Shown: positions 18,153-27,515 of the stretch, piece by piece
How the letters are laid out: each line of letters begins with the position of its first letter
How positions within the stretch are numbered: position 1 is the first letter of the stretch
Assembly: GCA_039105265.1 (NCBI GenBank)
Contig: JAPFFF010000065.1
Coordinates: forward strand, 434,001-498,000
Source of the DNA: Tritrichomonas musculus
Lineage: Eukaryota > Parabasalia > Tritrichomonadida > Tritrichomonadidae
Direction of reading: 5' to 3'
Length of the DNA: 64,000 nt
Position numbers and translations under genes: made by a program
Notes under the pieces: generated by a model
Database searches by the model: none
What the model was told of the DNA's origin: nothing
Seen by the model: the letters and a program-made list of their open reading frames with translations, nothing else

Positions 18153-21100
18153 TCAATTCGAATTGCATATAATATAGTCCCCTGATGTGAGTCCGTGGAT
18201 GAATGGTGCACAGGATTGGTTCTCGAGGACAATCATTTTGGTGTGTGTCCCAGTGAGAGCATTCTTGTTTACCGTGATCTTGGACATCGTCATCTCACTG
18301 ATTTTGCTCTGGATTTTGTTGCGCGTTACCATCTGCAGATTGATATTTTTGCCAACCTTCACACCACCATTGTCGATGATGTCCTTGTAATCATCACTTG
18401 TAATACGGTTTTTCTTGAGGGAGACCCCCTTGAGTTTGAGTGCCTTGGTTACAGCTCCACTATTAAATATGGTGTAGCACTTGGGGGCTAACGCTATCAT
18501 ATTCTCACCATACTTCTCAATGCAGAGACCCAGTATTTTCTTCTCATCAGCGATTGTATTTATATTGGGATTCGGCATGAACTTATATATGTTCTCATCA
18601 TAGAATGCCCTATTCTTGATGATGTATTTGAACTCTTGATCGGACCCCTTGGTGTCATCACCAGCAACCGCAAAATACGCACTATCAGTGTCCCCCTCTA
18701 TGAAATGGAATCGCTCCACATCAAGGCACTTGTACATGAAGTCGTATATGAATGTGAGATACCAGAATTTGGCATTATCTAGAGTCCAGAATGATTCCTG
18801 AAGGCATGTCGTGCATTTGAAGCTCTTTGGGTTCATCTGGAGTAGATAGTTGTCATCACTCAATTTGGTGCCACTGACATAGTTGTCGTAGATGATATTC
18901 TGGAAGGTCTTATCGCGTGAGCATATCTTGATTTTGGAGAACTTCTCGGTGTTCATCCCATCGTACCCATATGAGCCATTCATGCTGATCTTGTAGAACT
19001 TCTCGTTCGCTACGCTCAAGTCGCTTTCAGCGCCATTCCCATACTCAACTCCCGATATGATATCCTGACGGCGTTTCATGAATTCACTGACGAATGGGTT
19101 GAATCCGCGATGAGCTTCGTATTTGGTGAGACTCTTGATATCCTCAATGACAAGTCCATGGTCGAGGAGGAACCAGAGGTAGTAGTTCGAGAATGTCTGA
19201 TAGGTACCCATTGTATCAACACTCATGGTCAGCTTCCGTTCAGTTTTGTCAACTGATGGGAGCTTGTTGTGAGTCATGTAGTCGTGCATATATGGACCAA
19301 TTGTGGCCTCATCATTGGTGATATCGAAATTGCGGAATACGGGTGGGAAATTGATGAAGTAGTTGATTTTGGATATTGGGCATTTCAGTATGACCTCCGC
19401 TTTGAACAGGAAATCGGGGTGTTCTTGGTACTTCTGGCTGTTGATGATACCCATACATGTGTTGTAGGTCTTCATATTTTTGACCCCGTCCTTGTACACC
19501 TCGAATCGCTCCATCATGGAACCTGGCATATACATGACTCCCCCGTGATATGGATTGGCATCATGTTTGGTTGAACTGAATGCAGATGGGTATAAGCTGT
19601 TGAAATCAACTCCAACAATATGAGTCATCGTGTGTGGAGTGTCATATGAGATTACCTTGTGATCAACGGCGTTGTATCTAAAACGGTTTATTTTGGTATG
19701 ACCCTTGATGTTGACACGGTGCATGACATTGGATAGACCACCAGTGATGTTGTTCCGTAAGCTGTAATACTCCTGTTCGTCATTGATGAGTGTTGGGAGA
19801 TGCATCATCTTGCAGTACTTCTTCAGCTGAATTCGGAGTTTGGTTATATTGGGGTCATCACGGCTGCGAAGTCTGTTGCATTCCGCACAAGCGAGTTTAC
19901 AGTTACTGAGTTCATGACCGATATCATTATTGATTCTATCGAGAGTAGGTCTGTTGGTCCATGTGAAGTGCTCACCACAGAGATGGCACTTGCCTGTATC
20001 TGGATTGTTGTACATCTCCATGAACTTATCGAATTGCTCCTCACAAACACATTTATCGAGGTTCCTGGGTTTGTCCTTATGAGCTAGATTATATTTGACA
20101 TCCTGGTTATAGTAGTTCTCGCATTTGAATCGCCACCAATCGAGGTTTGGTTTGAATTTGTTAATGGGATTCTGTATGGAGTATTCGGCATTTGGATTGA
20201 ATTCCTTATATGCGAGTGCATACTTGATACAGGATGCATTCTTGCTTAGCGATAGGTTTGAGATGAGGTCCACGTTGTACTGTGCATTGAGTGCAATCAG
20301 GTTGTCAATGGGTTTGATCATCATCTCGACATCATTATCATTGTATGCAAGTAGGTAGTCCCATCGGGTTTTATAGTTTTTGGCATCCTCGAGATATAGT
20401 TTGTAATCATCTGGTGTCAATGGGTTCTTCTGGTTGAGATAGCTGTAGAATGCCTCATACTCAAATGGCTCTGCTTTTGAGAGGACCTCATTGTAGTTCT
20501 CAGTGTTGATGGCTTCATATGGGAACACACCCTTCGAGCTATTCTCAACTCCCCCAAAGTCTACGCCGAATTGCCTTAATGTACCTCCAGCTACGAATGA
20601 TTGTGCGTCGATGAATCGCAACTTGGTGTCGTATTTGGGTGACTTCAATATGAACTGCTTCAATGAGGATGTGGTACCAATGATGCTATTGGGTTCAACA
20701 CTCCAGAACATATTTCGCTTGGCTGAACTGTAGTTGAGATACTCCTTGAATAGGTTGCTATCGAATCTACTCGAGTTGAATCCAAATACGGTTATCACAT
20801 TCAGGTTGCGATCAATGGTTTTGAGATTGTCAACTGGTTGATTGATGAAGGATTTCATGTATTGAACCTTATCGTGATACACCTGCTTGGATTGCTCAAA
20901 CAACCACTCGATCCACTTGATGATGAACTCAGCTGAATCTCTTAATGAGAAGTGCTTTGTGGTACAACCAGATTGCGATTTGACACATGATGATACACTC
21001 AGGGGTATCAGTCGTGAGTTGATGGTTGTGGATGAACCAATGGATGCATTCACAGGCTGTTCAACAGTTTCGAAATCGTAGGTGATGTAATATATGTTGG

Positions 21101-23720
21101 GTTTCCATTCGAGACCATAGGCTAAGCAATATTCGTACACCGGATTGCTGAGTATATGTGGACAGTATGGTAGTGGTTCACGATTGGGTATGAATCGCTT
21201 TCGAAATACCCCATCACAGTTCTTAACATGGTTCTCGAAACACTTCATGTTGTAATGACCGTAATGGGCATATGAACCACACTTTGGACAGATGTGGATG
21301 TTGGTCAGCTTCTCAGCATCCCTGATGTACATTATGTGGATGATTCGATTTTGGGTGAACAGCAATGCGGATTTCCTAAATGAGTTATCGCTATTGTATT
21401 TCCATTGGTCCTGAAGGTTATAAACTTTGAGATCCTCCAAGTACTCATAGATGTCCACATTCAAGTGATGCTTCTCAGCAGATGCCTTCATGGATTCAAT
21501 TGATGTACCTGGATAGTTGTTCAGGAGGTCAATTGCATCTTGAGATGGCTTAGTAGAATACACTATATTGTGATCCTCGCATAGGAGCTTCCTAGCTGCC
21601 TGTGTACGGTGCTTAGTTTTGCAACCAGATTCAGGGTCAACCAGATGGTCATCTAGACATGCAGCCAGAAATCGGTACCAACATAGATTGTCATCGGCAT
21701 TGTCCGTGATGATGTATTTGCTATTTTTGATCTCAGGAGGTAAATCCTTGATTGGACCACTAACCTTGACCATTCGAGATACCGTGAATGAGACTGATCC
21801 TACCATAATCAACTTGGTTCCAGATGTTGAGGTCTCATATGAGTGCAGTACTGATTCAATATAGTACTTCACGATATCAAGCGATTGCTCATCACGAACC
21901 ACAATTGGGATAGCCGATTTATAGTTGTTCCAATTGATTTCCCTAGCTGCATATTCACATGAATACCCAAGCATATTCTCCTCACTGGGGGACTGAAATA
22001 CCCCTGAGAGTTGGAAATAGATTTTGAATGGTTTTACCTCACGCTTATAGACCTGTTGCAAGCCGTCATATATAGAGTTCAATGAGGATATCGAGTTGAA
22101 GTAGTATATGTATATTGGCTCATAGGTATCGATATCCTCGCGTTCCTTGGAATCACTATCAGCATATTTGGTATATGATTGCCAAGCCTCAACAGCCCTA
22201 TCATAGCTATCAGGTTCATTCACCATGAGGAAATCGGTGTGTTTCGATTTGAACTGATGGCCGAACTCACTGAGGTAATCGAGTATTTCATTATTTTCAG
22301 GGTCCTTGGGGAGATCATCGATATTTTCGGGGGCCTTGGGGGAATCATTGATAATATGGACCAGTTTTGTAACCTTAGTCCTGTCTCGGGGTATATTATG
22401 TATTTCAGTTCTGTCGATATACTCGGGGAAATATTTGTTGAAATAGGAATATGCTTTGTTATCATCAATATTAGCGTTACTACCGATAATATGATTCAGT
22501 TTTGTAACCTTAGTCCTGTCTCGGAGTATATCTTGTATTTCAGCTCTATCGAGATACTCGGGATAATACTTGTTGAAATATGAATATGCTTTGTGTTCAT
22601 CATCTAATTGCTGAATGAACTTAATCCAGGTATTCAATTGCTGGCGTTCATCAATGCGGTCCTCAATCTTGTAATCATCTCTATTGAATTTACTGAAGTA
22701 ATCATTATCTGATGCTGCACGGCGTTCAGCCCTCAGCTGCTCGAAGAATGTATCAAAATCTGATTCCTTGAGCTTACCAGTGCGATCAAAACCGGTGCGA
22801 TGTACAAATAAATTATCATTTAGGAACTTCTTGAGTGGGCCCAGTTGAAGAATATACGTAGTGTTAGTAGGGATGTTACCACCGAACTCATTGTTGATGA
22901 TATCGATATAGCTTTTGACAGTTTCTGGGGAGATTTCACCAAAATGCTTATTCGAGATCTTGAGATGCTTTTCACGCTCCTGTTCCTGCTTCTTCTTCAA
23001 TCGATCGCGTTTCGATTTCTCAGCGAGTTTCTGTTCCCGCTTCTGGAGACGCTCCTGCTCAGCACGCTCCCATTCCAATTGCTTAGCACGTTCACGTTCA
23101 AGTCTGACCTCCTCAAGTGCATGCAGATTATGTTCAGTTGCATCCTTCAGCAGCTTATCCTCTTGTTCATCATGCAATCGCTCGAAGAATGTATCAAAAT
23201 CTGATTCCTTGAGTTTATAAGTGGTGTCGTAATCCGTGCGATATACAAATAAATTATCATTTAGGAACTTTATGAGACTGCTCTGCTGTGCGGCCTGTGG
23301 TATGTCGGTTGGGATTTTGCCATCGAACTCTGTGTTGGCGATCTTGATATAATCTTGGACATCACTCGCGGTTAAATCCCTTTTATCAAAATGCGTCTTC
23401 TTAATCTTGCTATTCAGTAAGCGTTCAGCATGTTCTAACCCCAATTTCTCAAGACGCCTCTGCTCAGCACGTGTAAGCCTCAGTCGTCTGATGAATGTAT
23501 CAAGATCTGATTCCTCGAGCTTATTGTCGGTATCAAAACCAGTGTGAGCTACAAATGAGTTCTCATTCAGGAACTTTATGAGACTGCTCAGCTGTCCAAC
23601 ATATGGGTTTCTGGTTGAGATACCCCCACCGAACTCCTCATTGATGATATCGATATAGTCTCTGACGGTGTCTGTGGGTAGAACCTTTTTATCGAAATTC
23701 CAACTAGTAATATTACTCAT
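18153..23720 (-). CDS. Maverick part: family B DNA polymerase, protein-primed type
   Basis: 1,855 aa. Three N-terminal copies of a ~65-aa helical module (DYIDIINEEFGG then LIKFLNENxFV and DFDTFFERL) flank a Lys/Glu-rich helix; two copies of AYSYFNKYxPEY follow. Near residue 690 is DNLCWYRFLAACLD. A Cys-rich segment (CPKCG) precedes the exonuclease: YDFETVE (about 880), GFNSSRFDSNLF (about 983) and YNDNDVEMM (about 1127). An HNH-like zinc module sits at about 1243-1290. Polymerase motifs follow: DFNSLYPS (about 1372), KISMNGSYGY (about 1578), EGDTDS (about 1675). Role: copying the linear element from its ends. Confidence 0.93.
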   Translation of the reverse strand: MSNITSWNFDKKVLPTDTVRDYIDIINEEFGGGISTRNPYVGQLSSLIKFLNENSFVAHTGFDTDNKLEESDLDTFIRRLRLTRAEQRRLEKLGLEHAERLLNSKIKKTHFDKRDLTASDVQDYIKIANTEFDGKIPTDIPQAAQQSSLIKFLNDNLFVYRTDYDTTYKLKESDFDTFFERLHDEQEDKLLKDATEHNLHALEEVRLERERAKQLEWERAEQERLQKREQKLAEKSKRDRLKKKQEQEREKHLKISNKHFGEISPETVKSYIDIINNEFGGNIPTNTTYILQLGPLKKFLNDNLFVHRTGFDRTGKLKESDFDTFFEQLRAERRAASDNDYFSKFNRDDYKIEDRIDERQQLNTWIKFIQQLDDEHKAYSYFNKYYPEYLDRAEIQDILRDRTKVTKLNHIIGSNANIDDNKAYSYFNKYFPEYIDRTEIHNIPRDRTKVTKLVHIINDSPKAPENIDDLPKDPENNEILDYLSEFGHQFKSKHTDFLMVNEPDSYDRAVEAWQSYTKYADSDSKEREDIDTYEPIYIYYFNSISSLNSIYDGLQQVYKREVKPFKIYFQLSGVFQSPSEENMLGYSCEYAAREINWNNYKSAIPIVVRDEQSLDIVKYYIESVLHSYETSTSGTKLIMVGSVSFTVSRMVKVSGPIKDLPPEIKNSKYIITDNADDNLCWYRFLAACLDDHLVDPESGCKTKHRTQAARKLLCEDHNIVYSTKPSQDAIDLLNNYPGTSIESMKASAEKHHLNVDIYEYLEDLKVYNLQDQWKYNSDNSFRKSALLFTQNRIIHIMYIRDAEKLTNIHICPKCGSYAHYGHYNMKCFENHVKNCDGVFRKRFIPNREPLPYCPHILSNPVYEYCLAYGLEWKPNIYYITYDFETVEQPVNASIGSSTTINSRLIPLSVSSCVKSQSGCTTKHFSLRDSAEFIIKWIEWLFEQSKQVYHDKVQYMKSFINQPVDNLKTIDRNLNVITVFGFNSSRFDSNLFKEYLNYSSAKRNMFWSVEPNSIIGTTSSLKQFILKSPKYDTKLRFIDAQSFVAGGTLRQFGVDFGGVENSSKGVFPYEAINTENYNEVLSKAEPFEYEAFYSYLNQKNPLTPDDYKLYLEDAKNYKTRWDYLLAYNDNDVEMMIKPIDNLIALNAQYNVDLISNLSLSKNASCIKYALAYKEFNPNAEYSIQNPINKFKPNLDWWRFKCENYYNQDVKYNLAHKDKPRNLDKCVCEEQFDKFMEMYNNPDTGKCHLCGEHFTWTNRPTLDRINNDIGHELSNCKLACAECNRLRSRDDPNITKLRIQLKKYCKMMHLPTLINDEQEYYSLRNNITGGLSNVMHRVNIKGHTKINRFRYNAVDHKVISYDTPHTMTHIVGVDFNSLYPSAFSSTKHDANPYHGGVMYMPGSMMERFEVYKDGVKNMKTYNTCMGIINSQKYQEHPDFLFKAEVILKCPISKINYFINFPPVFRNFDITNDEATIGPYMHDYMTHNKLPSVDKTERKLTMSVDTMGTYQTFSNYYLWFLLDHGLVIEDIKSLTKYEAHRGFNPFVSEFMKRRQDIISGVEYGNGAESDLSVANEKFYKISMNGSYGYDGMNTEKFSKIKICSRDKTFQNIIYDNYVSGTKLSDDNYLLQMNPKSFKCTTCLQESFWTLDNAKFWYLTFIYDFMYKCLDVERFHFIEGDTDSAYFAVAGDDTKGSDQEFKYIIKNRAFYDENIYKFMPNPNINTIADEKKILGLCIEKYGENMIALAPKCYTIFNSGAVTKALKLKGVSLKKNRITSDDYKDIIDNGGVKVGKNINLQMVTRNKIQSKISEMTMSKITVNKNALTGTHTKMIVLENQSCAPFIHGLTSGDYIICNSN

Positions 23721-24169
23721 TTACCCCATTGGTAAAAATACAAAAATAATCATCGCAACGCAGTTGATGACATACTATTTTTGAATTTTATTCGATTAAA
23801 TAGCAAATCGGAATCATATATGTGTTAGCGCTAACTGGTATAGTTGTTGGATCAAGAAGGATGTCTCCCAGCTTCGGCGGCAGGCATAGGTTCGATCCAC
23901 TGCCATACCGATTTTTCGTATTATTTCCGGTCCATATTTGTGATAGAGCCCAAGCGCACTAAACACCTTGGGTAAGCTATTACTTGTGGATTATAGGGGT
24001 AATACGGGCATTTGCCGGCATTTGCAACCCCAACCAGCCTCATGGTGGATGCAGGTATTTTCATTGAGGGATTGATGTGCAATCCCGGGTACGTATGTTG
24101 GTTCCTCTAGAGAATGCATTACGCATCCATCATGGGGTCGGTTTTTGCAAAAATATTTTTGGACTACGG
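23721..24169. ncRNA. Non-coding stretch with Pol III-type boxes, tRNA-like segment
   Basis: About 450 bp without a gene, less AT-rich than host intergenic DNA. TAGCGCTAACTGG (23826-23838) resembles an A box, GGTTCGATCC (23889-23898) matches the B-box core, and a T5 run (23912-23916) would end a Pol III transcript. GGTATAG (23837) could pair with CCATACC (about 23903), but the T-arm stem does not pair, so this is not a standard tRNA. A CCCAAG/CTTGGG hairpin follows near 23949-23972. Calling it an RNA gene is inference. Confidence 0.3.
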
Positions 24170-24736
24170 TTAGAAATCGGTTGTATCGATCTCATCTGGG
24201 TCTGGAGCTGTTTCCCTTGGGGAGCCGTTTATAGGCATATGGGTGTTGATTAGTTTTTGGGTCATATACATGGAGATACTCAATTTCAGGTTATCGCGTA
24301 TGAGTCTACGCAATAGGGATACACGTTTATGAGGTTCTGCGTTGGAGACCGCATCGATTACCGCCTGTGATGTGACATATTGAATCAATCGGTCGTGATC
24401 CCCAATATCCAGGAACTTGCTTCGATTGAATATATGGGTGCGATTTAAACGAGGTCGAGGATGTTCAATAGATGGAGTCTCAGGAGGTGAGTCATTTGCA
24501 TCCTGAGTGGTACCCTGAGTGGTGTCGATATGTGCTTCAGCCTTTGGGGTATCAGCAGATGGTTTGCGTTTATGGTTCATACGCTTAATCAAATGCTTGA
24601 CATCTCGGCGCAAATCGGTGATGCCATCTACGATCTTTAGGAGTATCTCAGCATCAGTAGCCATATCAGTAGCTGTACCAGGAGCCATATCTGTATCCAT
24701 ATCAATATCTGTACCAGTTGCTGTACCAGTATCCAT
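24170..24736 (-). CDS. Maverick part: unrecognised 188-aa protein
   Basis: The N-terminus is a Thr/Asp/Met/Gly low-complexity repeat (TGTATGTDIDMDTDM), followed by a short helix with basic residues (LRRDVKHLIKRMNHKRK), a Pro/Thr-rich linker and a helical C-terminal half. Leader TTTATTTTTGCATAA precedes the ATG. Function unknown. Confidence 0.5.
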   Translation of the reverse strand: MDTGTATGTDIDMDTDMAPGTATDMATDAEILLKIVDGITDLRRDVKHLIKRMNHKRKPSADTPKAEAHIDTTQGTTQDANDSPPETPSIEHPRPRLNRTHIFNRSKFLDIGDHDRLIQYVTSQAVIDAVSNAEPHKRVSLLRRLIRDNLKLSISMYMTQKLINTHMPINGSPRETAPDPDEIDTTDF

Positions 24737-24791
24737 TTATGCAAAAATAAAATATTATTTTCGACTGTTCCAGGGATTTTGACGAATGTAC

Positions 24792-25559
24792 TTATGATCG
24801 CATTGTGGTTGTGAAATATTTGTCCACTGCTGTGTGAAAATCATTAAGGCATGATCTTTTGATGGTAATCCTAGTACCACCTACAGTGACATCATCCCCT
24901 TTGAACATAGCTTTGGCCATTCGCTTGATATCTTCATTCGGGGTCATTGCGATGGGTAGGTCATCAATAAATATCCAGCGCTTCTTCTGATCTTTATATA
25001 TCCTACTGACCTGCCTCCATGAATGCTTGTTGCGACGAACGAGATGGAGTACCACAGAATCCTTATCTTTGGGGAGTTCCTCAAGCCATATCATATATCG
25101 GTAACTATTTTGGTGATCCTTGGGTACAGCCCTTGTAGTGAGGTCCTTGATTTTGTTATCCATCTGCTCGCGTTGCTTCTCGAACTGAGCATCCAAGAGT
25201 TTCATAATATGGAGAGAATATCTAGGGGATGCCCACATTGCAATATGATTGACCAGTAATCGGTGAACATACATACCCTTCAAATCATTAGGTAAACTGG
25301 GTCTATCTTCATGAATTCGGTCTGCGGGAATTCCCGTTGACCCCATTTCATCAAGTATTTCTTGAGCTGATTGATTTCGAAACCAGTCATTGACACGCTT
25401 CTTGGAATTGCATGCAGCGAGAATCGATTGCATCTGGTACATATCATCCTTAATGGAATGTACCAAACGGAGCTTCTCATTATACTGGATGTATTCATAC
25501 TCATCATCGATTGGTTCGACAACAGCTGCTATTGGTGTATTTGACCCAGTTGATTCCAT
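24792..25559 (-). CDS. Maverick part: KilA-N domain protein
   Basis: 255 aa. Residues about 45-130 show the KilA-N pattern (KKRVNDWFRNQSAQEIL, then GMYVHRLLVNHIAMWASPRY, LLDAQF), a DNA-binding module of phages and large DNA viruses. Residues ~155-245 (YRYMIWLEELPKDKDSVVLH, RNKHSWRQV) resemble the C-terminal DUF3627-type domain often attached to it. Possible transcription regulator of the element. The third copy of the 26-bp palindrome lies inside the coding sequence at 25319-25344. Confidence 0.7.
   Translation of the reverse strand: MESTGSNTPIAAVVEPIDDEYEYIQYNEKLRLVHSIKDDMYQMQSILAACNSKKRVNDWFRNQSAQEILDEMGSTGIPADRIHEDRPSLPNDLKGMYVHRLLVNHIAMWASPRYSLHIMKLLDAQFEKQREQMDNKIKDLTTRAVPKDHQNSYRYMIWLEELPKDKDSVVLHLVRRNKHSWRQVSRIYKDQKKRWIFIDDLPIAMTPNEDIKRMAKAMFKGDDVTVGGTRITIKRSCLNDFHTAVDKYFTTTMRS
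25319..25344. repeat. 26-bp palindrome in the Maverick, copy 3
   Basis: GGTCTGCGGG-AATT-CCCGTTGACCCC. It matches copies 1 and 2 in reverse orientation with a few differences, but lies inside the KilA-N coding sequence, where it encodes the MGSTGIPADR region. Confidence 0.6.
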
Positions 25560-25659
25560 TTGGAATTCGATAAAAAATTGAGTTGCATTGCGAACTAGCT
25601 AGTTATTACATCATATGAAGTTGAGTCCAAAAATATATAATGGGAATGCGATTGAGAAC

Positions 25660-25977
25660 TTACGCGTATTCATATGAGAATGCGAGTATTTTCAATAGCA
25701 TCTTGATACGCCCCAAATCGAGTTCCTTGCGATCATAGCTATCACCATCTATGATTTTGGTTCGAAGGGATTCCAAATCGGTTTCATAATTCGATATTGT
25801 ATCGATGAGATCGTCCATGAAATCATCGTCGTTGTGGTAGTCGAATGCAAGGGATTTCCATTGGGGGTATTTCTTGAGGATGACGCGTTCGAGGTAATCG
25901 AGTTTGACACCATTAGCTTCGACAGTGGAGAGTTGTGGCATGGCAACGAATGCACTGTGTGCAGTTGTTGAATTCAT
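25660..25977 (-). CDS. Maverick part: unrecognised 105-aa protein
   Basis: The ATG at 25977 (MNSTTAHSAFVAM) is chosen because it follows ATTTTTTATCCAGTTAGAA, the leader type of the KilA-N gene and of the first left-hand gene. The frame happens to stay open upstream through the terminal repeat, but only with non-ATG starts. Acidic and helical C-terminal half. Function unknown. Confidence 0.5.
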   Translation of the reverse strand: MNSTTAHSAFVAMPQLSTVEANGVKLDYLERVILKKYPQWKSLAFDYHNDDDFMDDLIDTISNYETDLESLRTKIIDGDSYDRKELDLGRIKMLLKILAFSYEYA

Positions 25978-26049
25978 TTCTAACTGGATAAAAAATCGAA
26001 TTGGTTTGAGAATCGCGTTATTTTTGGAATTCATCTGGTCTGTTCCATC

Positions 26050-26326
26050 GGTCTGTGTCGCCATCGGAACGTTCCATAGGTGTTCCCATCGGTCTGCTCC
26101 ATAGGTGGTCCCATAGGTGGTCCATAGGTGGGCTATTTTCGGAATTTGTATGGGCCCGAATATGGGCGTTTTATAAGCGTTTTGGGGAGGTATGCAGTAT
26201 GTGGATTTTGAATATTGACCCGAATATGGGCCATTTTTGGAATTTATGGGGCCCAAATATGGGCCATTTAAAGGCGTTTTTGGGTGGGATTTATCTGGTC
26301 CCGATTATTGATACACTATCACTACT
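26050..26326 (-). repeat. Right terminal inverted repeat of the Maverick
   Basis: 277 bp, reverse complement of 2429-2705 with no difference found by eye. The outer edge is followed directly by the target duplication CAGGAA (26327-26332). Confidence 0.95.
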
Positions 26327-26332
26327 CAGGAA

Positions 26333-27180
26333 AGAGATCCTTTTTCTAGGATAAAGTAGGTTATATCTCCCAAAATATCTTTTTTAGAAAAATAATTTCC
26401 ATTTTACATAAAAAGGCCAATCATGAATTAATGAGAAATATAGATTCTTAATTTTCTTTAAAATAGTAATAGTTTCTATATTTATTTTTAAACTTTTCTT
26501 ATTAAAAATCATATAATTTGTAAATAAAAATAGCTTCACATAGTTTTTTTATTTTCAAAAAGATTGATCTAAAAATTTCAAGTTTTATATAAAGTGAATT
26601 CGATACATTATTATAAAATAAACTTTTCATTGCTCTAAAAAAGGGTGAGCTATCAATGTGAAATGAATATTCATTTTACATTTTTTAATTATAATCTTTT
26701 ATATATAAATATTTAATTTGATAAATAAATATAATATCTAAAATAGTTATTTTAAATTAATTAATCTATTATTTTAAACAAAAATATTTTTTATATCAAG
26801 ATATTAATTGATTAATAATTAAGAAATCAAGCTTTTTGGCACTTTTACGGTAGGCCAATGAAGCTTTTTGTCTATAGAAGATTATAAAGAAATAAAGAAA
26901 TTCATACCATCTATAGAATATATGCTTTAACATAAGATTATTCTATGGAATTTACGTATTAAAAATAAAATATAATTCTTCTACAAAAATATAATAATTA
27001 TATTATTCAACATTACTATGAATCAATTCCATTTCTAAATAATAAATATGATATACATGTATTTTAGATTGAATGAACAATAATAATAAAAGAAAGCAAT
27101 TCAATTGTATATTTTAAAGTTTTTTTATTCTATCTATTACGATTAATTGTAATAATAAGTACCACTTAAAAGGTTATTTT
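26333..27180. other. Interior of element C, non-coding
   Basis: Very AT-rich, stop-rich in all frames. No gene, hairpin or repeat beyond simple A/T runs was found. Confidence 0.6.
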
Positions 27181-27513
27181 AAAGATTTTTTGATCAAAAA
27201 AGTTCGAGACATAGCCATAATAATTTGATTTTTTAGTATAAATGTTTTTCTAGTTAGTTATAAATTGAGAGACTTTTTGAGATAAACTTTTGAGGGAATA
27301 GAATATTTTAATGACGAATTAGATGAAATATTTTAGACTTTAATTCAATTTAATGATTTTTTGAGATAAACTTTTTAGACTTAAAATTAAATTAAAGATT
27401 TTTTGAGATAAACTTTTTAGACTTTAAATCAAATTAAAGATTTTTTGAGATAAACTTTTTAGACTTTAAGTCCTATTTACGACTTTTTAGGAGATCAAGT
27501 TCGAGCCCACCTA
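27181..27513 (-). repeat. Right 333-bp inverted repeat of element C
   Basis: Reverse complement of 2022-2354, including the 42-bp direct-repeat array. The outer end abuts TA at 27514-27515. Confidence 0.85.
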
Positions 27514-27515
27514 TA

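Larger units (their letters stand above)
2429..26326. mobile_element. Maverick/Polinton, 23.9 kb, looks whole
   Basis: The ends begin 5'-AG and finish CT-3', with 277-bp inverted repeats identical by eye and a 6-bp target duplication CAGGAA (2423-2428 and 26327-26332), the Maverick hallmark. Recognisable parts are a protein-primed family B DNA polymerase, A32/FtsK-like packaging ATPase, retroviral-type integrase, major capsid protein, KilA-N protein and a fibre-like protein, plus several unassigned genes. I could not assign an adenovirus-type protease or a minor capsid protein. Identical terminal repeats argue for a recent insertion. Confidence 0.95.
2022..27513. mobile_element. Long-inverted-repeat TA element C (middle shell)
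   Basis: Perfect or near-perfect inverted repeats of 333 bp (2022-2354 and 27181-27513) begin TAGGTGGGCTCGAACTTGAT and are bordered by TA on both sides (2020-2021, 27514-27515). Without the Maverick it would be about 1.6 kb. It encodes nothing recognisable. TA duplication plus long repeats suggests a non-autonomous Tc1/mariner-superfamily or foldback-type element. It was interrupted by the Maverick at 2428/26327. Confidence 0.75.

Noticed and set aside
23821-23916. A normal tRNA gene
   Set aside because: The A and B boxes and a terminator are present, but the T-arm does not pair and a cloverleaf with the 7-bp ends cannot be drawn; listed only as Pol III-like.
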